DNA of 22,733 nt. Source: an uncultured bacterium (GTDB lineage Bacteria; Patescibacteriota; Minisyncoccia; UBA6257; JAGGUH01). Below, piece after piece: positions 6,797 through 14,352 of this stretch. Position numbers and translations under genes: made by a program. Below the pieces are notes generated by a model. That model had not been told where the DNA came from, ran no database searches, and saw only the letters and a list, made by a program, of their open reading frames with translations. Each line of letters begins with the position of its first letter. The first letter of the stretch is position 1. The DNA is taken from NCBI GenBank assembly GCA_937877385.1, contig CALGBJ010000077.1, positions 1 through 22,733 of the forward strand, written 5' to 3'.

Positions 6797-7105
6797 ATGA
6801 AGATAAAGAAAGGAGATAAAGTAAAAATGACAAAGGGAAAAGACAGGGGAAAGGTTGGTAAAGTTATCAAGGTTTTTCCTCGAGAAAACAAGGTAATAGT
6901 TGAAGGTTTAAATTTAATTAAGAAACATCTTAAACCAAGAAGAGAGGGACAAAAAGGAGAAATTGTTTCTTTACCAAGAAAGGTTTTTGTCAGCAATGTA
7001 ATGTTAATTTGTCCTCATTGCCATCAAGCAACGAGGGTTGGTTATCGTTTATTAGCCAAGGGAAAAAAGGTTAGGATTTGCAAGAAATGCCAAGAAGAAA
7101 TTTAA
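6797..7105 (+). CDS. rplX: Ribosomal protein L24 (uL24), zinc-binding type
   Basis: Assembly-initiator protein with an N-terminal KOW motif (KKGDKVKMTKGKDRGKVGKV, residues 4-23). The C-terminal half carries two CxxC pairs, Cys72/Cys75 (CPHC) and Cys95/Cys98 (CKKC), flanking the conserved TRVGYR. This is the zinc-ribbon version known in several bacterial groups and absent from E. coli L24. Length 102 is normal. It lies 17 bases after rplN. Confidence 0.95.
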   Translation: MKIKKGDKVKMTKGKDRGKVGKVIKVFPRENKVIVEGLNLIKKHLKPRREGQKGEIVSLPRKVFVSNVMLICPHCHQATRVGYRLLAKGKKVRICKKCQEEI

Positions 7106-7121
7106 ATTTATTGCTAAAATT

Positions 7122-7682
7122 ATGGAAGAAGTTATTTCTAGCAAAATTAAATATCAGAAAGAGGTAATTCCTCAGATGATGGAGAAATATGGATTGAAGA
7201 ATATTTATCAAGTGCCGATTATAGAAAAGATAGTAGTTAATCTTGGTATTGGCAAAATTCTTTCCCAAGCCAAAGATAAAGAGAAGATGTTAAAAGAAAT
7301 AGAAAAGGATATTTCTTTGATTACTGGTCAAAAACCATCTTTAAGAAAAAGCCGAAAAGCAATTTCTGCTTTTAAATTAAGAAAGGGAATGCCGGTTGGT
7401 TTAAAAGTAACTTTAAGAGGACAAAGAATGTATGACTTTTTAGATAGATTAATTAATATCTACCTTCCGCGAGTTAGAGATTTTAGGGGTTTGTCTTTAA
7501 ATCTTTTTGACGAGCAGGGAAATTTGAATATTGGTTTTAAAGATCTTTCTCCTTTCCCGGAAATTGGCTTAAAAAAGTTGATTTTTGGTTTAGAGGTAAG
7601 TATAGTCATTAGGAGAGCCAAGAACAAAGAACAAGCCATAGAATTTTTAAGATTGCTTGGCCTTCCTTTAAAAAAGAAATAA
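7122..7682 (+). CDS. rplE: Ribosomal protein L5 (uL5)
   Basis: Central-protuberance protein that contacts 5S rRNA and P-site tRNA. The 186-residue product has the family blocks YGLKNIYQVPIIEKIVVNLG, ITGQKPSLRKSRKAISAFKLR, GMPVGLKVTLRG, LPRVRDFRG and GNLNIGFKDLSPFPEI. The last block is the L5 C-terminal signature. It ends LGLPLKKK, three bases before rpsN. Confidence 0.97.
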   Translation: MEEVISSKIKYQKEVIPQMMEKYGLKNIYQVPIIEKIVVNLGIGKILSQAKDKEKMLKEIEKDISLITGQKPSLRKSRKAISAFKLRKGMPVGLKVTLRGQRMYDFLDRLINIYLPRVRDFRGLSLNLFDEQGNLNIGFKDLSPFPEIGLKKLIFGLEVSIVIRRAKNKEQAIEFLRLLGLPLKKK

Positions 7683-7685
7683 ATT

Positions 7686-7871
7686 ATGCCAAAAAAATCA
7701 GTTATTGAAAGAGCCAAAAAAAAGCCAAAATTTTCAACCAGAAAGGTTAATCGTTGTTTTAGGTGCGGTAGAAAACATGGTTATTTAAGGGATTTTGGTC
7801 TTTGCCGGATTTGTTTTCGAGAATTGGCTTCAAAAGGAGAAATTCCAGGAATAAGAAAGGCGTCCTGGTAA
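7686..7871 (+). CDS. rpsN: Ribosomal protein S14, zinc-binding type Z (uS14)
   Basis: Small-subunit head protein. At 61 residues it is the short, zinc-coordinating form. The four ligands are Cys24, Cys27, Cys40 and Cys43 (CFRC ... CRIC), and the C-terminus [11 protein letters not shown] is the family ending. Using zinc in both S14 and L24 gives the ribosome a notable zinc load for a small genome. It starts three bases after rplE. Confidence 0.97.
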   Translation: MPKKSVIERAKKKPKFSTRKVNRCFRCGRKHGYLRDFGLCRICFRELASKGEIPGIRKASW

Positions 7872-7889
7872 ATTGAAAGCAATAAAAAT

Positions 7890-8279
7890 ATGACTGACCC
7901 AATTGCTGACTTATTAATAAGAATTAAAAACGCTCAAATGGTAGGCAAGAAATTTGTTCGAGTGCCTTTTTCTAAAATGAAACTTGCCATTCTTTTAATT
8001 TTGGAAAAGAATAATTTAGTCGGCAAAATTAAAAAAAAGGGCAAAGGGGTTAAGAAAATTTTAGAAATAGAATTAAAGTATCAAGATAATCAACCGCTAA
8101 TTAAAGAGGTGAAAAGAATTAGCAAGCCAAGTTTAAGAGTTTATGCTGGCTATCGGGATTTAACTAAATTTAGTCGGAAAGGTTTAACTCTTGTTTCTAC
8201 TCCTCGTGGCTTAAAAACCCTTGCTCAGGCCAGAAAAGAAAAGATTGGTGGTGAAGTTTTATTTCAAATCAATCCTTAA
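7890..8279 (+). CDS. rpsH: Ribosomal protein S8 (uS8)
   Basis: 16S rRNA central-domain binder; in enterobacteria it is the translational repressor of the spc operon. It has 129 residues. The N-terminus MTDPIADLLIRIKNA and the C-terminal block GLTLVSTPRGLKTLAQARKE with the ending GGEVLFQINP are diagnostic. It sits 18 bases after rpsN, with no strong Shine-Dalgarno. Confidence 0.97.
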   Translation: MTDPIADLLIRIKNAQMVGKKFVRVPFSKMKLAILLILEKNNLVGKIKKKGKGVKKILEIELKYQDNQPLIKEVKRISKPSLRVYAGYRDLTKFSRKGLTLVSTPRGLKTLAQARKEKIGGEVLFQINP

Positions 8280-8326
8280 TTAAAAATTGAAGGTTGATGA
8301 TTAATAATTGTAATTTTATTATTACT

Positions 8327-8890
8327 ATGTCTAAAGTAGGTAAAAAACCAATTAAAATTCCAGAAGGAGTAAAGGTAGATATTGAAAAGAAGGATAATTT
8401 TATTGAAGTCAAGGTAGAAGGCAAGAAAGGTTCTCTTTCTAAAAAATTTCCTTCTTCTTTAGAAATAAAGAAAGAAGAAGATGAAATTATTGTTTTGCCA
8501 AATTCTAGGAAAAAGGTTGATAGATTAGTTAAATCATTATGGGGGACCGTTCGTTCTCTTATTAGTAATATGGTAGAAGGAGTTTCTCAGGGTTTTGAAA
8601 AAAAATTACAAATAGAAGGAATAGGTTATAAAGCAAAAGTTGAAAAAGATAAATTAATTCTTTCTTTGGGATATTCTCATCCAATTGAGTTTGATATAGA
8701 GGAAGGAATAGAAATAAAGGTTGAAAAGAATATTATTTCAGTTTTGGGGGCAGACAAAGAAAAAGTTGGTCAAGTTGCCAGCCGAATTAGAAGTTTAAGA
8801 AAACCAGAACCCTATAAAGGGAAAGGTATAAGATATCTTGACGAAGTTATTAGGAAGAAAACCGCCAAAAAGGCAGTAGCGGCTAAATAA
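8327..8890 (+). CDS. rplF: Ribosomal protein L6 (uL6)
   Basis: Large-subunit protein at the GTPase-centre stalk base. I place the start at 8327 (MSKVGKKPIKIPEGV), matching the conserved L6 N-terminus and giving 187 residues. Upstream in-frame TTG/ATG codons at 8294-8299 would add a non-conserved tail (INNCNFIIT). Two L6 repeats are visible. The C-terminal signature is EPYKGKGIRYLDEVIRKK, ending in an Ala/Lys tail. It is 47 bases after rpsH and six before rplR. Confidence 0.95.
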   Translation: MSKVGKKPIKIPEGVKVDIEKKDNFIEVKVEGKKGSLSKKFPSSLEIKKEEDEIIVLPNSRKKVDRLVKSLWGTVRSLISNMVEGVSQGFEKKLQIEGIGYKAKVEKDKLILSLGYSHPIEFDIEEGIEIKVEKNIISVLGADKEKVGQVASRIRSLRKPEPYKGKGIRYLDEVIRKKTAKKAVAAK

Positions 8891-8896
8891 TAAAAA

Positions 8897-9307
8897 ATGT
8901 TTGATAGAATTAAAGAAAAAAGAAAAAAAAGAGAAAGAAGAAGAGCGAAAATTAGAAAAGTGATCAGAGGGACAGAAAATCGTCCTCGTTTGAGTGTTTT
9001 TAGAAGTAATAAACATATTTATCTTCAGTTTATTGATGATTCTAAAGGTCAAACCATTTTCTCTTTTTCTGATTTAGATTTGGCTAAAGTAAAAAAAGAA
9101 GAGTTAAAAGAAATTTCTCTTCCCAAAAAAATAAAAGATGATTTGAAAGGAAAAAAACTAAAGGCCTATCAAGTTGGTTTTTTGGCGGCTAAAAAAGCCC
9201 GAGAGAAAAAAATAAAAAAAGTTGTTTTTGACAAAGGAGGATTTAAGTATCATGGTCGAGTAAAGTTTTTAGCCGAAGGGGCTAGGCAGGGAGGTTTAAT
9301 TTTTTAA
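8897..9307 (+). CDS. rplR: Ribosomal protein L18 (uL18)
   Basis: 5S rRNA-binding protein of the central protuberance. It has 136 residues, slightly long because of extra Lys-rich segments around residues 60-85. The motifs are [20 protein letters not shown] near the start and [20 protein letters not shown] at the end. The N-terminus is very basic ([16 protein letters not shown]). It is followed after eight bases by rpsE. Confidence 0.95.
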   Translation: MFDRIKEKRKKRERRRAKIRKVIRGTENRPRLSVFRSNKHIYLQFIDDSKGQTIFSFSDLDLAKVKKEELKEISLPKKIKDDLKGKKLKAYQVGFLAAKKAREKKIKKVVFDKGGFKYHGRVKFLAEGARQGGLIF

Positions 9308-9315
9308 ATTAAGAA

Positions 9316-9774
9316 ATGGCAAATAATTCAACAAAAGAAAAAAAAGAGAGAGAAATTCGGCACGAAGTAGTAGAGATAAGAAGAGTGACTAGGGTAACTG
9401 CTGGTGGTAAGCGGCTTCGTTTTAGGTCAGCAGTTATTGTTGGTGATGGTAAGGGTGGTATCGGTTTTGGTAAGGGTAAGGCCAATGATGTTAGTCAGTC
9501 AGTTGAAAAAGCAGTTAAGAAAGCTGAGAAAGAGATGATGAAAATAAAACTTATTGAAGATAGAACAATTCCTTTTCCAGTTGAAGGAAAGTATAAGTCG
9601 GCTTTAGTTATTCTCAAACCAGCCAAGCAAGGGCGAGGAATTATTGCTGGCGGGATTGTTAGAAAAATTTGCCGTTTGGCTGGAATAAAAGATATTAGTG
9701 CCAAATCTTTAGGTTCAGGCAATAAAATCAATAAAGTTAAGGCAACATTAGCCGCTTTAAAAAATTTTGTTTAA
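9316..9774 (+). CDS. rpsE: Ribosomal protein S5 (uS5)
   Basis: Small-subunit protein at the mRNA entry and decoding accuracy region. Its 152 residues contain the double-stranded-RNA-binding N-domain (RRVTRVTAGGKRLRFRSAVI, VGDGKGGIGFGKGKA) and the C-domain (PAKQGRGIIAGGIVRKICRL, GIKDISAKSLGSGNKIN). Only two bases separate its stop from rplO, so rpmD (L30), which normally lies here, is missing. Confidence 0.97.
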   Translation: MANNSTKEKKEREIRHEVVEIRRVTRVTAGGKRLRFRSAVIVGDGKGGIGFGKGKANDVSQSVEKAVKKAEKEMMKIKLIEDRTIPFPVEGKYKSALVILKPAKQGRGIIAGGIVRKICRLAGIKDISAKSLGSGNKINKVKATLAALKNFV

Positions 9775-9776
9775 TT

Positions 9777-10205
9777 ATGATTTTGATTCATCAGTTAAAA
9801 TTTAATCTGAAGAGAAAGAAAAAAAAGCGAGTTGGTCGAGGAGGTAAGAGAGGTACTTATTCGGGCAGGGGAATAAAGGGCCAGAAAGCTAGAGCTGGAG
9901 CCAAAATTAAACCTCAAGAAAGAGAGGCAATTATTAAAATTCCGAAAATGAGAGGATATAGATTCAAGCCAATTAAAGAAAAGCCAGTAGTTATTACTTT
10001 GGAAGTTTTAAATAAAAAATTTGAAGAAGGAGAAGTTGTCTCCTTGGCGTCTTTAAAGAAAAAAGGTCTTATTTCCAAAAATACAAAAGCAGTAAAAATA
10101 CTTGGTCGAGGAGAATTGAAGAAGAAATTGATTTTCAAAAATTGCCAGATGTCAAAGAAGTTGAAGGAAAAAATAAAAATCCAAGGGTCAGAACTAAAAC
10201 TTTAA
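9777..10205 (+). CDS. rplO: Ribosomal protein L15 (uL15)
   Basis: Late-assembling large-subunit protein. It has 142 residues, with the glycine/arginine-rich N-terminal tail typical of the family (KKRVGRGGKRGTYSGRGIKG, GQKAR). After that come KMRGYRFKP and a C-terminal globular part ending with KIKIQGSELKL. The glycine-rich SGxGxxGxxGGxGxKG pattern is in the compact RGGKRGTYSGRG form. It directly follows rpsE because rpmD is absent, and it precedes secY by 15 bases. Confidence 0.94.
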   Translation: MILIHQLKFNLKRKKKKRVGRGGKRGTYSGRGIKGQKARAGAKIKPQEREAIIKIPKMRGYRFKPIKEKPVVITLEVLNKKFEEGEVVSLASLKKKGLISKNTKAVKILGRGELKKKLIFKNCQMSKKLKEKIKIQGSELKL

Positions 10206-10220
10206 ATTTAAAATTCAAGT

Positions 10221-11486
10221 ATGATTGCTAAAGTTATTCTTTTTTTTAAAGATAAAGACCTCCGCAATAGAGCCCTTTATATTTTGGCTCTTTTAGTTGT
10301 TTACAGATTATTTGCTTCAATTCCTGTTCCTGGAGTTGATTTAGAAAAAATTCATCGCTTCTTTTCAGCCAATGCTTTCTTTGGTCTTTTAAATATCTTT
10401 ACTGGCGGAGCAATGAGAAATTTTTCTCTAGCAATGCTTGGTTTAGGACCTTATATTACGGCTATCATTATAATGCAACTTTTGACCTTAATAGTTCCTT
10501 CTTTAAAAGAAATGTATTACGAAGAAGGAGAAGCCGGCAGAAATAAATTTAATCAGTATGCCAGAATTTTCACTGTTCCTTTAGCGGCAATTCAGGGCTT
10601 TGGCTTTCTTAATCTTTTGAGAAGTCAAGGTGTCTATTTGCCTTCTTCTCCTTTTGTTATTTTTCAAGATGTTTGCCTGATTACTGCTGGAGCAGTTTTT
10701 TTGATGTGGTTAGGTGAGTTGATTACTGAGAAAAATTTAGGCAATGGTGTCTCTCTTCTAATTTTTGCTGGTATTGTTGCTAGTTGGCCGCAAAGTTTTT
10801 GGAATTCAATGATTTCTTATAGTCAGGAAAAGTTGCCGGCTTATATTGGTTTTTTGATAATGGCTTTAGCTGTTGTCCTTGGTATAGTAATTATTAATGA
10901 GGCTGAGAGAAGGATACCGGTAGTTTATGCTAAAAGAGTGAGAGGAATGAGAATGTATGGTGGTGTTTCTAGTTATTTGCCGATTAGAGTTAATCAAGCC
11001 GGGGTTATTCCAATTATTTTTGCCTTGTCAGTAGTTCTTTTCCCACAATTTTTAGGTCAGGTTTTAAAGAGTTTTGATAATGCTTTTTTGGAGAAGTTAT
11101 CTTCTTTTCTTATTTCTTTTACAACTAATCCTTGGCTTTATGGTTTTACTTATTTTACTTTAGTTTTTCTTTTTACTTATTTTTATACTTTAGTCACTTT
11201 TGACCCTAAGGAAATTGCTCAGAATCTTCAAAGGAATGGTGGTTTTATTCCTGGTATTAGGCCTGGAGAAAATACGACTATTTTTCTAAAAAAAATAATT
11301 TACCGGACAACTTTTGTTGGCGGAATTTTTCTCGGTTTGGTAGCCATTTTACCTTTACTCTCTCGAAGTTTGACTGGCGAGAGTTATTTGAGTATTGGTG
11401 GCACAGGAATTTTGATTGTCGTTGCTGTTGTTTTGGAAATCGTTGCCCAAATTAAGGGTCAATTGGCTCTTAGAGAATATCAATAA
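10221..11486 (+). CDS. secY: Preprotein translocase subunit SecY
   Basis: Channel subunit of the Sec translocase in the cytoplasmic membrane. The 421 residues show ten hydrophobic segments. Family blocks include IPVPGVDL, the plug region FNIFTGGAMRNFSLAMLGLGPYI-type sequence (NFSLAMLGLGPYITA), GVSLLIFAGIV, the cytosolic loop ERRIPVVYAKR (SecA/ribosome contact), INEAE, FDPKEIAQNLQRNGGFIPGIRPG and the final VAQIKGQLALREYQ. It is the last gene of the spc-like block. The usual adk, map, infA and rpsM continuation is absent, and repeat-rich DNA with element B follows. Confidence 0.97.
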   Translation: MIAKVILFFKDKDLRNRALYILALLVVYRLFASIPVPGVDLEKIHRFFSANAFFGLLNIFTGGAMRNFSLAMLGLGPYITAIIIMQLLTLIVPSLKEMYYEEGEAGRNKFNQYARIFTVPLAAIQGFGFLNLLRSQGVYLPSSPFVIFQDVCLITAGAVFLMWLGELITEKNLGNGVSLLIFAGIVASWPQSFWNSMISYSQEKLPAYIGFLIMALAVVLGIVIINEAERRIPVVYAKRVRGMRMYGGVSSYLPIRVNQAGVIPIIFALSVVLFPQFLGQVLKSFDNAFLEKLSSFLISFTTNPWLYGFTYFTLVFLFTYFYTLVTFDPKEIAQNLQRNGGFIPGIRPGENTTIFLKKIIYRTTFVGGIFLGLVAILPLLSRSLTGESYLSIGGTGILIVVAVVLEIVAQIKGQLALREYQ

Positions 11487-11504
11487 TGAATCCGAAATTC
11501 TGAA

Positions 11505-11545
11505 TCTATTGCCCAGCCCTAAAGAGTTTAGGGCTGTGGCGAAAT
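11505..11545 (+). repeat. Diverged single hairpin unit after secY
   Basis: AGCCCTAAA (11515-11523) pairs perfectly with TTTAGGGCT (11527-11535) around GAG. Outer bases GCC (11511-11513) can pair with GGC after a bulge. The framing sequence, ATTGCCCAG before and GGCGAAATTC after, matches hairpin type 2 of elements A/B (GCCCAG ... GGGC, AAATTC). I read it as a decayed solo unit of that family, 19 bases after the secY stop. No T-run follows, so termination is possible but not classical. Confidence 0.5.
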
Positions 11546-11694
11546 TCGAAACAAAACCCAGATAATCAGTAAATAGTAAGGAGTTAGAGGGTTAGGAGGC
11601 CGGTATGGAAGTTGGGTAATGTTTGAAATTTAATTCAAAATGCAAAAATCAAAAATCAAAATGATAATGTAAAATGCAAAATTAAATTATAAAT
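11546..11694. other. Non-coding AT-rich spacer with simple repeats
   Basis: No ORF with family character. The segment contains short iterations of AAAATGCAAAAATC-like sequence around 11637-11685, a type of degenerate simple repeat, and a slightly G-rich stretch at 11579-11618. I could not identify a promoter with consensus boxes. Confidence 0.45.
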
Positions 11695-11927
11695 AAATTC
11701 TAAATCCGAAATCCTAAATCCTAAACGAAATCCCAAATCTCAAATTCTAAATCCCAAACGTTTAGAATTTGGAACATTGCCCAGAACCATCTTGGGTTCT
11801 GGGCAACCCCATACCTCATATGGTTCGGGGTTGAATTTTGCCCAATACCACTAAAGGGTGCTGGGCAACCCAGAACTCTTTAGTAGTTCTGGGTTGAATT
11901 TTGTTTAGAATTTCGAATTTAGAATTT
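11695..11927 (-). repeat. Element B: inverted copy of element A, downstream of secY
   Basis: Reverse complement of 4047-4279 with seven substitutions and no gaps; 11755-11922 is identical to the complement of 4052-4219. Its terminal repeats (11695-11712 and 11910-11927) pair with one mismatch. At one terminal position where A has C paired with G, B has T paired with A, so pairing is kept by changes at both ends. The four-hairpin core is unchanged. Together A and B bracket the rplV-secY block as a 7.5-kb-spaced inverted repeat. Confidence 0.85.
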
Positions 11928-12014
11928 AGGATTTTAAAGTTTAGATTTGAGATTTTAGTTGTAGATTTTAGATTTTACTTTTTAGATTTTAGATTTTAAA
12001 ATTACCGGCGAGGT

Positions 12015-12043
12015 CTGCCCTTGCCCATTTGGGGCGAGGGCAG
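12015..12043 (+). repeat. GC-rich hairpin upstream of the O-antigen-ligase gene
   Basis: CTGCCCTTGCCC (12015-12026) pairs with GGGCGAGGGCAG (12032-12043), 12 bp with one wobble and a 5-nt loop. It ends 22 bases before the ATG of the next gene and contrasts with the surrounding AT-rich sequence. It has the same GCCC-based style as the element hairpins but is not a clear copy of one. It could modulate entry into the next gene or terminate read-through from secY; there is only a weak T-rich tract after it. Confidence 0.45.
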
Positions 12044-12065
12044 AATGTAGTTTGTAATTTTTAAG

Positions 12066-14348
12066 ATGTTTAAATTAGAAAAAATTATCAAGTATCTTTT
12101 ATATTTTACTCTGTTTATTCCTCCTTTAGTGGTTGCCAGGAATCTTCTTTTTCCTTTTGTTTCTGGCAAGGCATATCTTTTTCGTTTAGGAGTAGAACTT
12201 TCTCTCTTTTTTTGGCTAATTCTTCTTATCAAAAAACCAGAATATCGGCCTAATTTTAAAAATCCTTTAATTATTGCCGCCATTCTTTATATTCTGGCAA
12301 TGTCAGTAACCGCTTTTTTAGGCGTTGATCCTCTTCATTCCTTTTTTTCAGAAATAGAAAGAGCTGATGGTATTATTCAATACCTTCATTGGTTTTTATA
12401 TTTTCTTATTCTTATTTCTCTTCTTAGAGAAGAAAAAGAATGGCAACATTTTTTAAAAGCAATTGTTATTTTAGCAATTGTTATTTCTCTCTTTGCTTGG
12501 GGACAAATGATTCTTTTACCTTCTCTTTATAATGCCCCTGAACAACCGACTTCGCTTCAAAAAATTTTCTTTTATGACCATCGAGTTTCTCGTTTAGAAG
12601 GAACTTTTGGTAATCCTGACTATCTACCTGCCTTCTTGCTTTTTCCTTTATTTTATTCTTTTTATTTTTTTCTCAAAGCATCAAAAGATCAGAGAAAAAA
12701 AGAATCTTATCTTTGGCTTTTTTTAGCTGCTTTCCTCTTTTTGACATTTCTTTTTACTCAAACCAGAGGTGCTTATCTTGGTTTTCTTTCTGGCTATTTT
12801 TTCTTGGCTTTATTTTTCTTTATTTTTTTAAAAAAGAAGCATCGAAAATTAGTTTTCTCTCTTTGGTTGATTATTCTTTTTCTTGTTTCCTTTTGGATAT
12901 TTCTTTATTTCCTTCAAGGTGCTAATTTGACAGAAAATCGTTTAATCAAAAGAGTAACTGATATTTCTCTTTTTGGCAAAAAAAGCACTCTTTCTAATCG
13001 TTTACTTTCCTGGAAAATTGCTTTGGCTGGGATTAAAGAGCGGCCATTTTTTGGTGTTGGTCCAGAAAATTTCGCTTTCGTTTTTAGTCGTTACTACAAT
13101 CCTGACGTTCCTGAGCCGTGGTATGATAAAGTTCATAACCAGTTCTTACAGGTTTTAGTTGAAGGTGGTATTTTTCAATTTTTCTTTTATTCGCTTTTAA
13201 TTTTCTCTGTCTTTTATTTGATTTTTAAGATATTTAAAAAGGAAAAAGAATTGGCAATTATTCTTTTTTCGCTTTTTCTATCTTTCTTAGTTCAAGACAT
13301 TTTTCTTTTTGATACTTTTCCTCTCTATTTAGGCCTTTGGCCCTTTTTTGCTTTTGTTTATTTTAAGTCAGAAAAAAAAGAAGGAACTAAGGAAATTAAG
13401 GAAAAGGAAGATAGCCCTAAAAGAGAAAAAAACTTTTGTTGGTTCCACTATTTATTTCTCTCTTTTTGGTCTATTTTAATACTTTTTCTTTTAATTGAAT
13501 TTTGTTGGTTGCCTTATAAATCAAATTCTTTAATCCTTAAATATCATTTGGCTGTTTTAAACAATAATCCTTCCGGGGAAAGATATAAGTTGGCTCAAAA
13601 TTATTTAAAAGAGGCCATTGAAATTAATTCGCCTTTTACAGTATTAGATGCCAGAAAAAGAAGTTGTTGGGCTTTGTCTGGTGTTTTGGAAAGGACAAAG
13701 AAATTAGACGAAAGCTTGTCTTCTTTGGCGAATTTTGTTATTGAACAAGCAAAGGTTGCTTTGAAAAATCATCCTTATGATCCGCAAATCTATTATGCTT
13801 TTGCCATTGTTTCTTTTCATTATGGAAAATTTGATAAATCAATTTATCCTCAAGCAATTGCTGTTTTAGAAAAAGCTAGGAAGGATCTTTCCAAAAACAG
13901 ATTGGAGTATGTTAAACTTTTGGGTCAGATTTATCTTTATCAAGGTGAGAAAAACAAAGCCGAAGAACTTTTTAAAGAATATGCTTATGAAATTTTTCCT
14001 CAAAGATCAGAGTTGCATGCTCTGCTTGGCGAAGTTTATTTTATGGAAGAAAAATATCCTTTAGCTCTTAAGGAGTTTGATTTAGCTATAAATCAAGGAT
14101 ACCAGATTTGGTATCAAAACAAACTTTTTACTCGCTATTTAGCCACTTGTCGGGAATTAGGCGAGTTTGAAAAAATGAAATTGATTATTAAGAAATCTCT
14201 CTTTACCAATGATAAAAATCCAAGGAACTGGCTCCTTTTAGCCATTACTTACAAAACTTTGGGAATGCCTAATGAAGCTAAAATGGCCTTTGAAAGAGCA
14301 GTTAAATTGAGAAAGGCCTACCGAAAGTACGCTCAAGAATTTCAGTAA
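12066..14348 (+). CDS. O-antigen ligase/polymerase-like membrane protein with C-terminal TPRs
   Basis: Predicted integral membrane glycan ligase or polymerase (Wzy/WaaL/ExoQ superfamily) of 760 residues. Residues 1 to about 440 hold around a dozen hydrophobic segments. Family landmarks are EGTFGNPDYLPAFLL near residue 178, TQTRGAYLGFLSG near 235, SWKIALAGIKERPFFGVGPE near 317, and the periplasmic HNQFLQVLVEGG near 357. After a charged loop and one more membrane segment, residues ~495-760 are alpha-helical with TPR-like repeats (for example LLGQIYLYQGEKNKAEELF and LLAITYKTLGMPNEAKMAFE). The substrate (lipid-linked polysaccharide, S-layer or protein acceptor) cannot be told. It starts after element B and is four bases from the next gene. 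Confidence 0.85.
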   Translation: MFKLEKIIKYLLYFTLFIPPLVVARNLLFPFVSGKAYLFRLGVELSLFFWLILLIKKPEYRPNFKNPLIIAAILYILAMSVTAFLGVDPLHSFFSEIERADGIIQYLHWFLYFLILISLLREEKEWQHFLKAIVILAIVISLFAWGQMILLPSLYNAPEQPTSLQKIFFYDHRVSRLEGTFGNPDYLPAFLLFPLFYSFYFFLKASKDQRKKESYLWLFLAAFLFLTFLFTQTRGAYLGFLSGYFFLALFFFIFLKKKHRKLVFSLWLIILFLVSFWIFLYFLQGANLTENRLIKRVTDISLFGKKSTLSNRLLSWKIALAGIKERPFFGVGPENFAFVFSRYYNPDVPEPWYDKVHNQFLQVLVEGGIFQFFFYSLLIFSVFYLIFKIFKKEKELAIILFSLFLSFLVQDIFLFDTFPLYLGLWPFFAFVYFKSEKKEGTKEIKEKEDSPKREKNFCWFHYLFLSFWSILILFLLIEFCWLPYKSNSLILKYHLAVLNNNPSGERYKLAQNYLKEAIEINSPFTVLDARKRSCWALSGVLERTKKLDESLSSLANFVIEQAKVALKNHPYDPQIYYAFAIVSFHYGKFDKSIYPQAIAVLEKARKDLSKNRLEYVKLLGQIYLYQGEKNKAEELFKEYAYEIFPQRSELHALLGEVYFMEEKYPLALKEFDLAINQGYQIWYQNKLFTRYLATCRELGEFEKMKLIIKKSLFTNDKNPRNWLLLAITYKTLGMPNEAKMAFERAVKLRKAYRKYAQEFQ

Positions 14349-14352
14349 TTTT

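Noticed and set aside
8294..8326. Upstream TTG/ATG starts for rplF
   Set aside because: They add non-conserved residues before the canonical MSKVGKKPI start at 8327.
12002..12283. Leftward 93-codon ORF overlapping the start of the ligase gene
   Set aside because: It is antisense to the hydrophobic N-terminus of a clear membrane protein and has no family features; likely a shadow.
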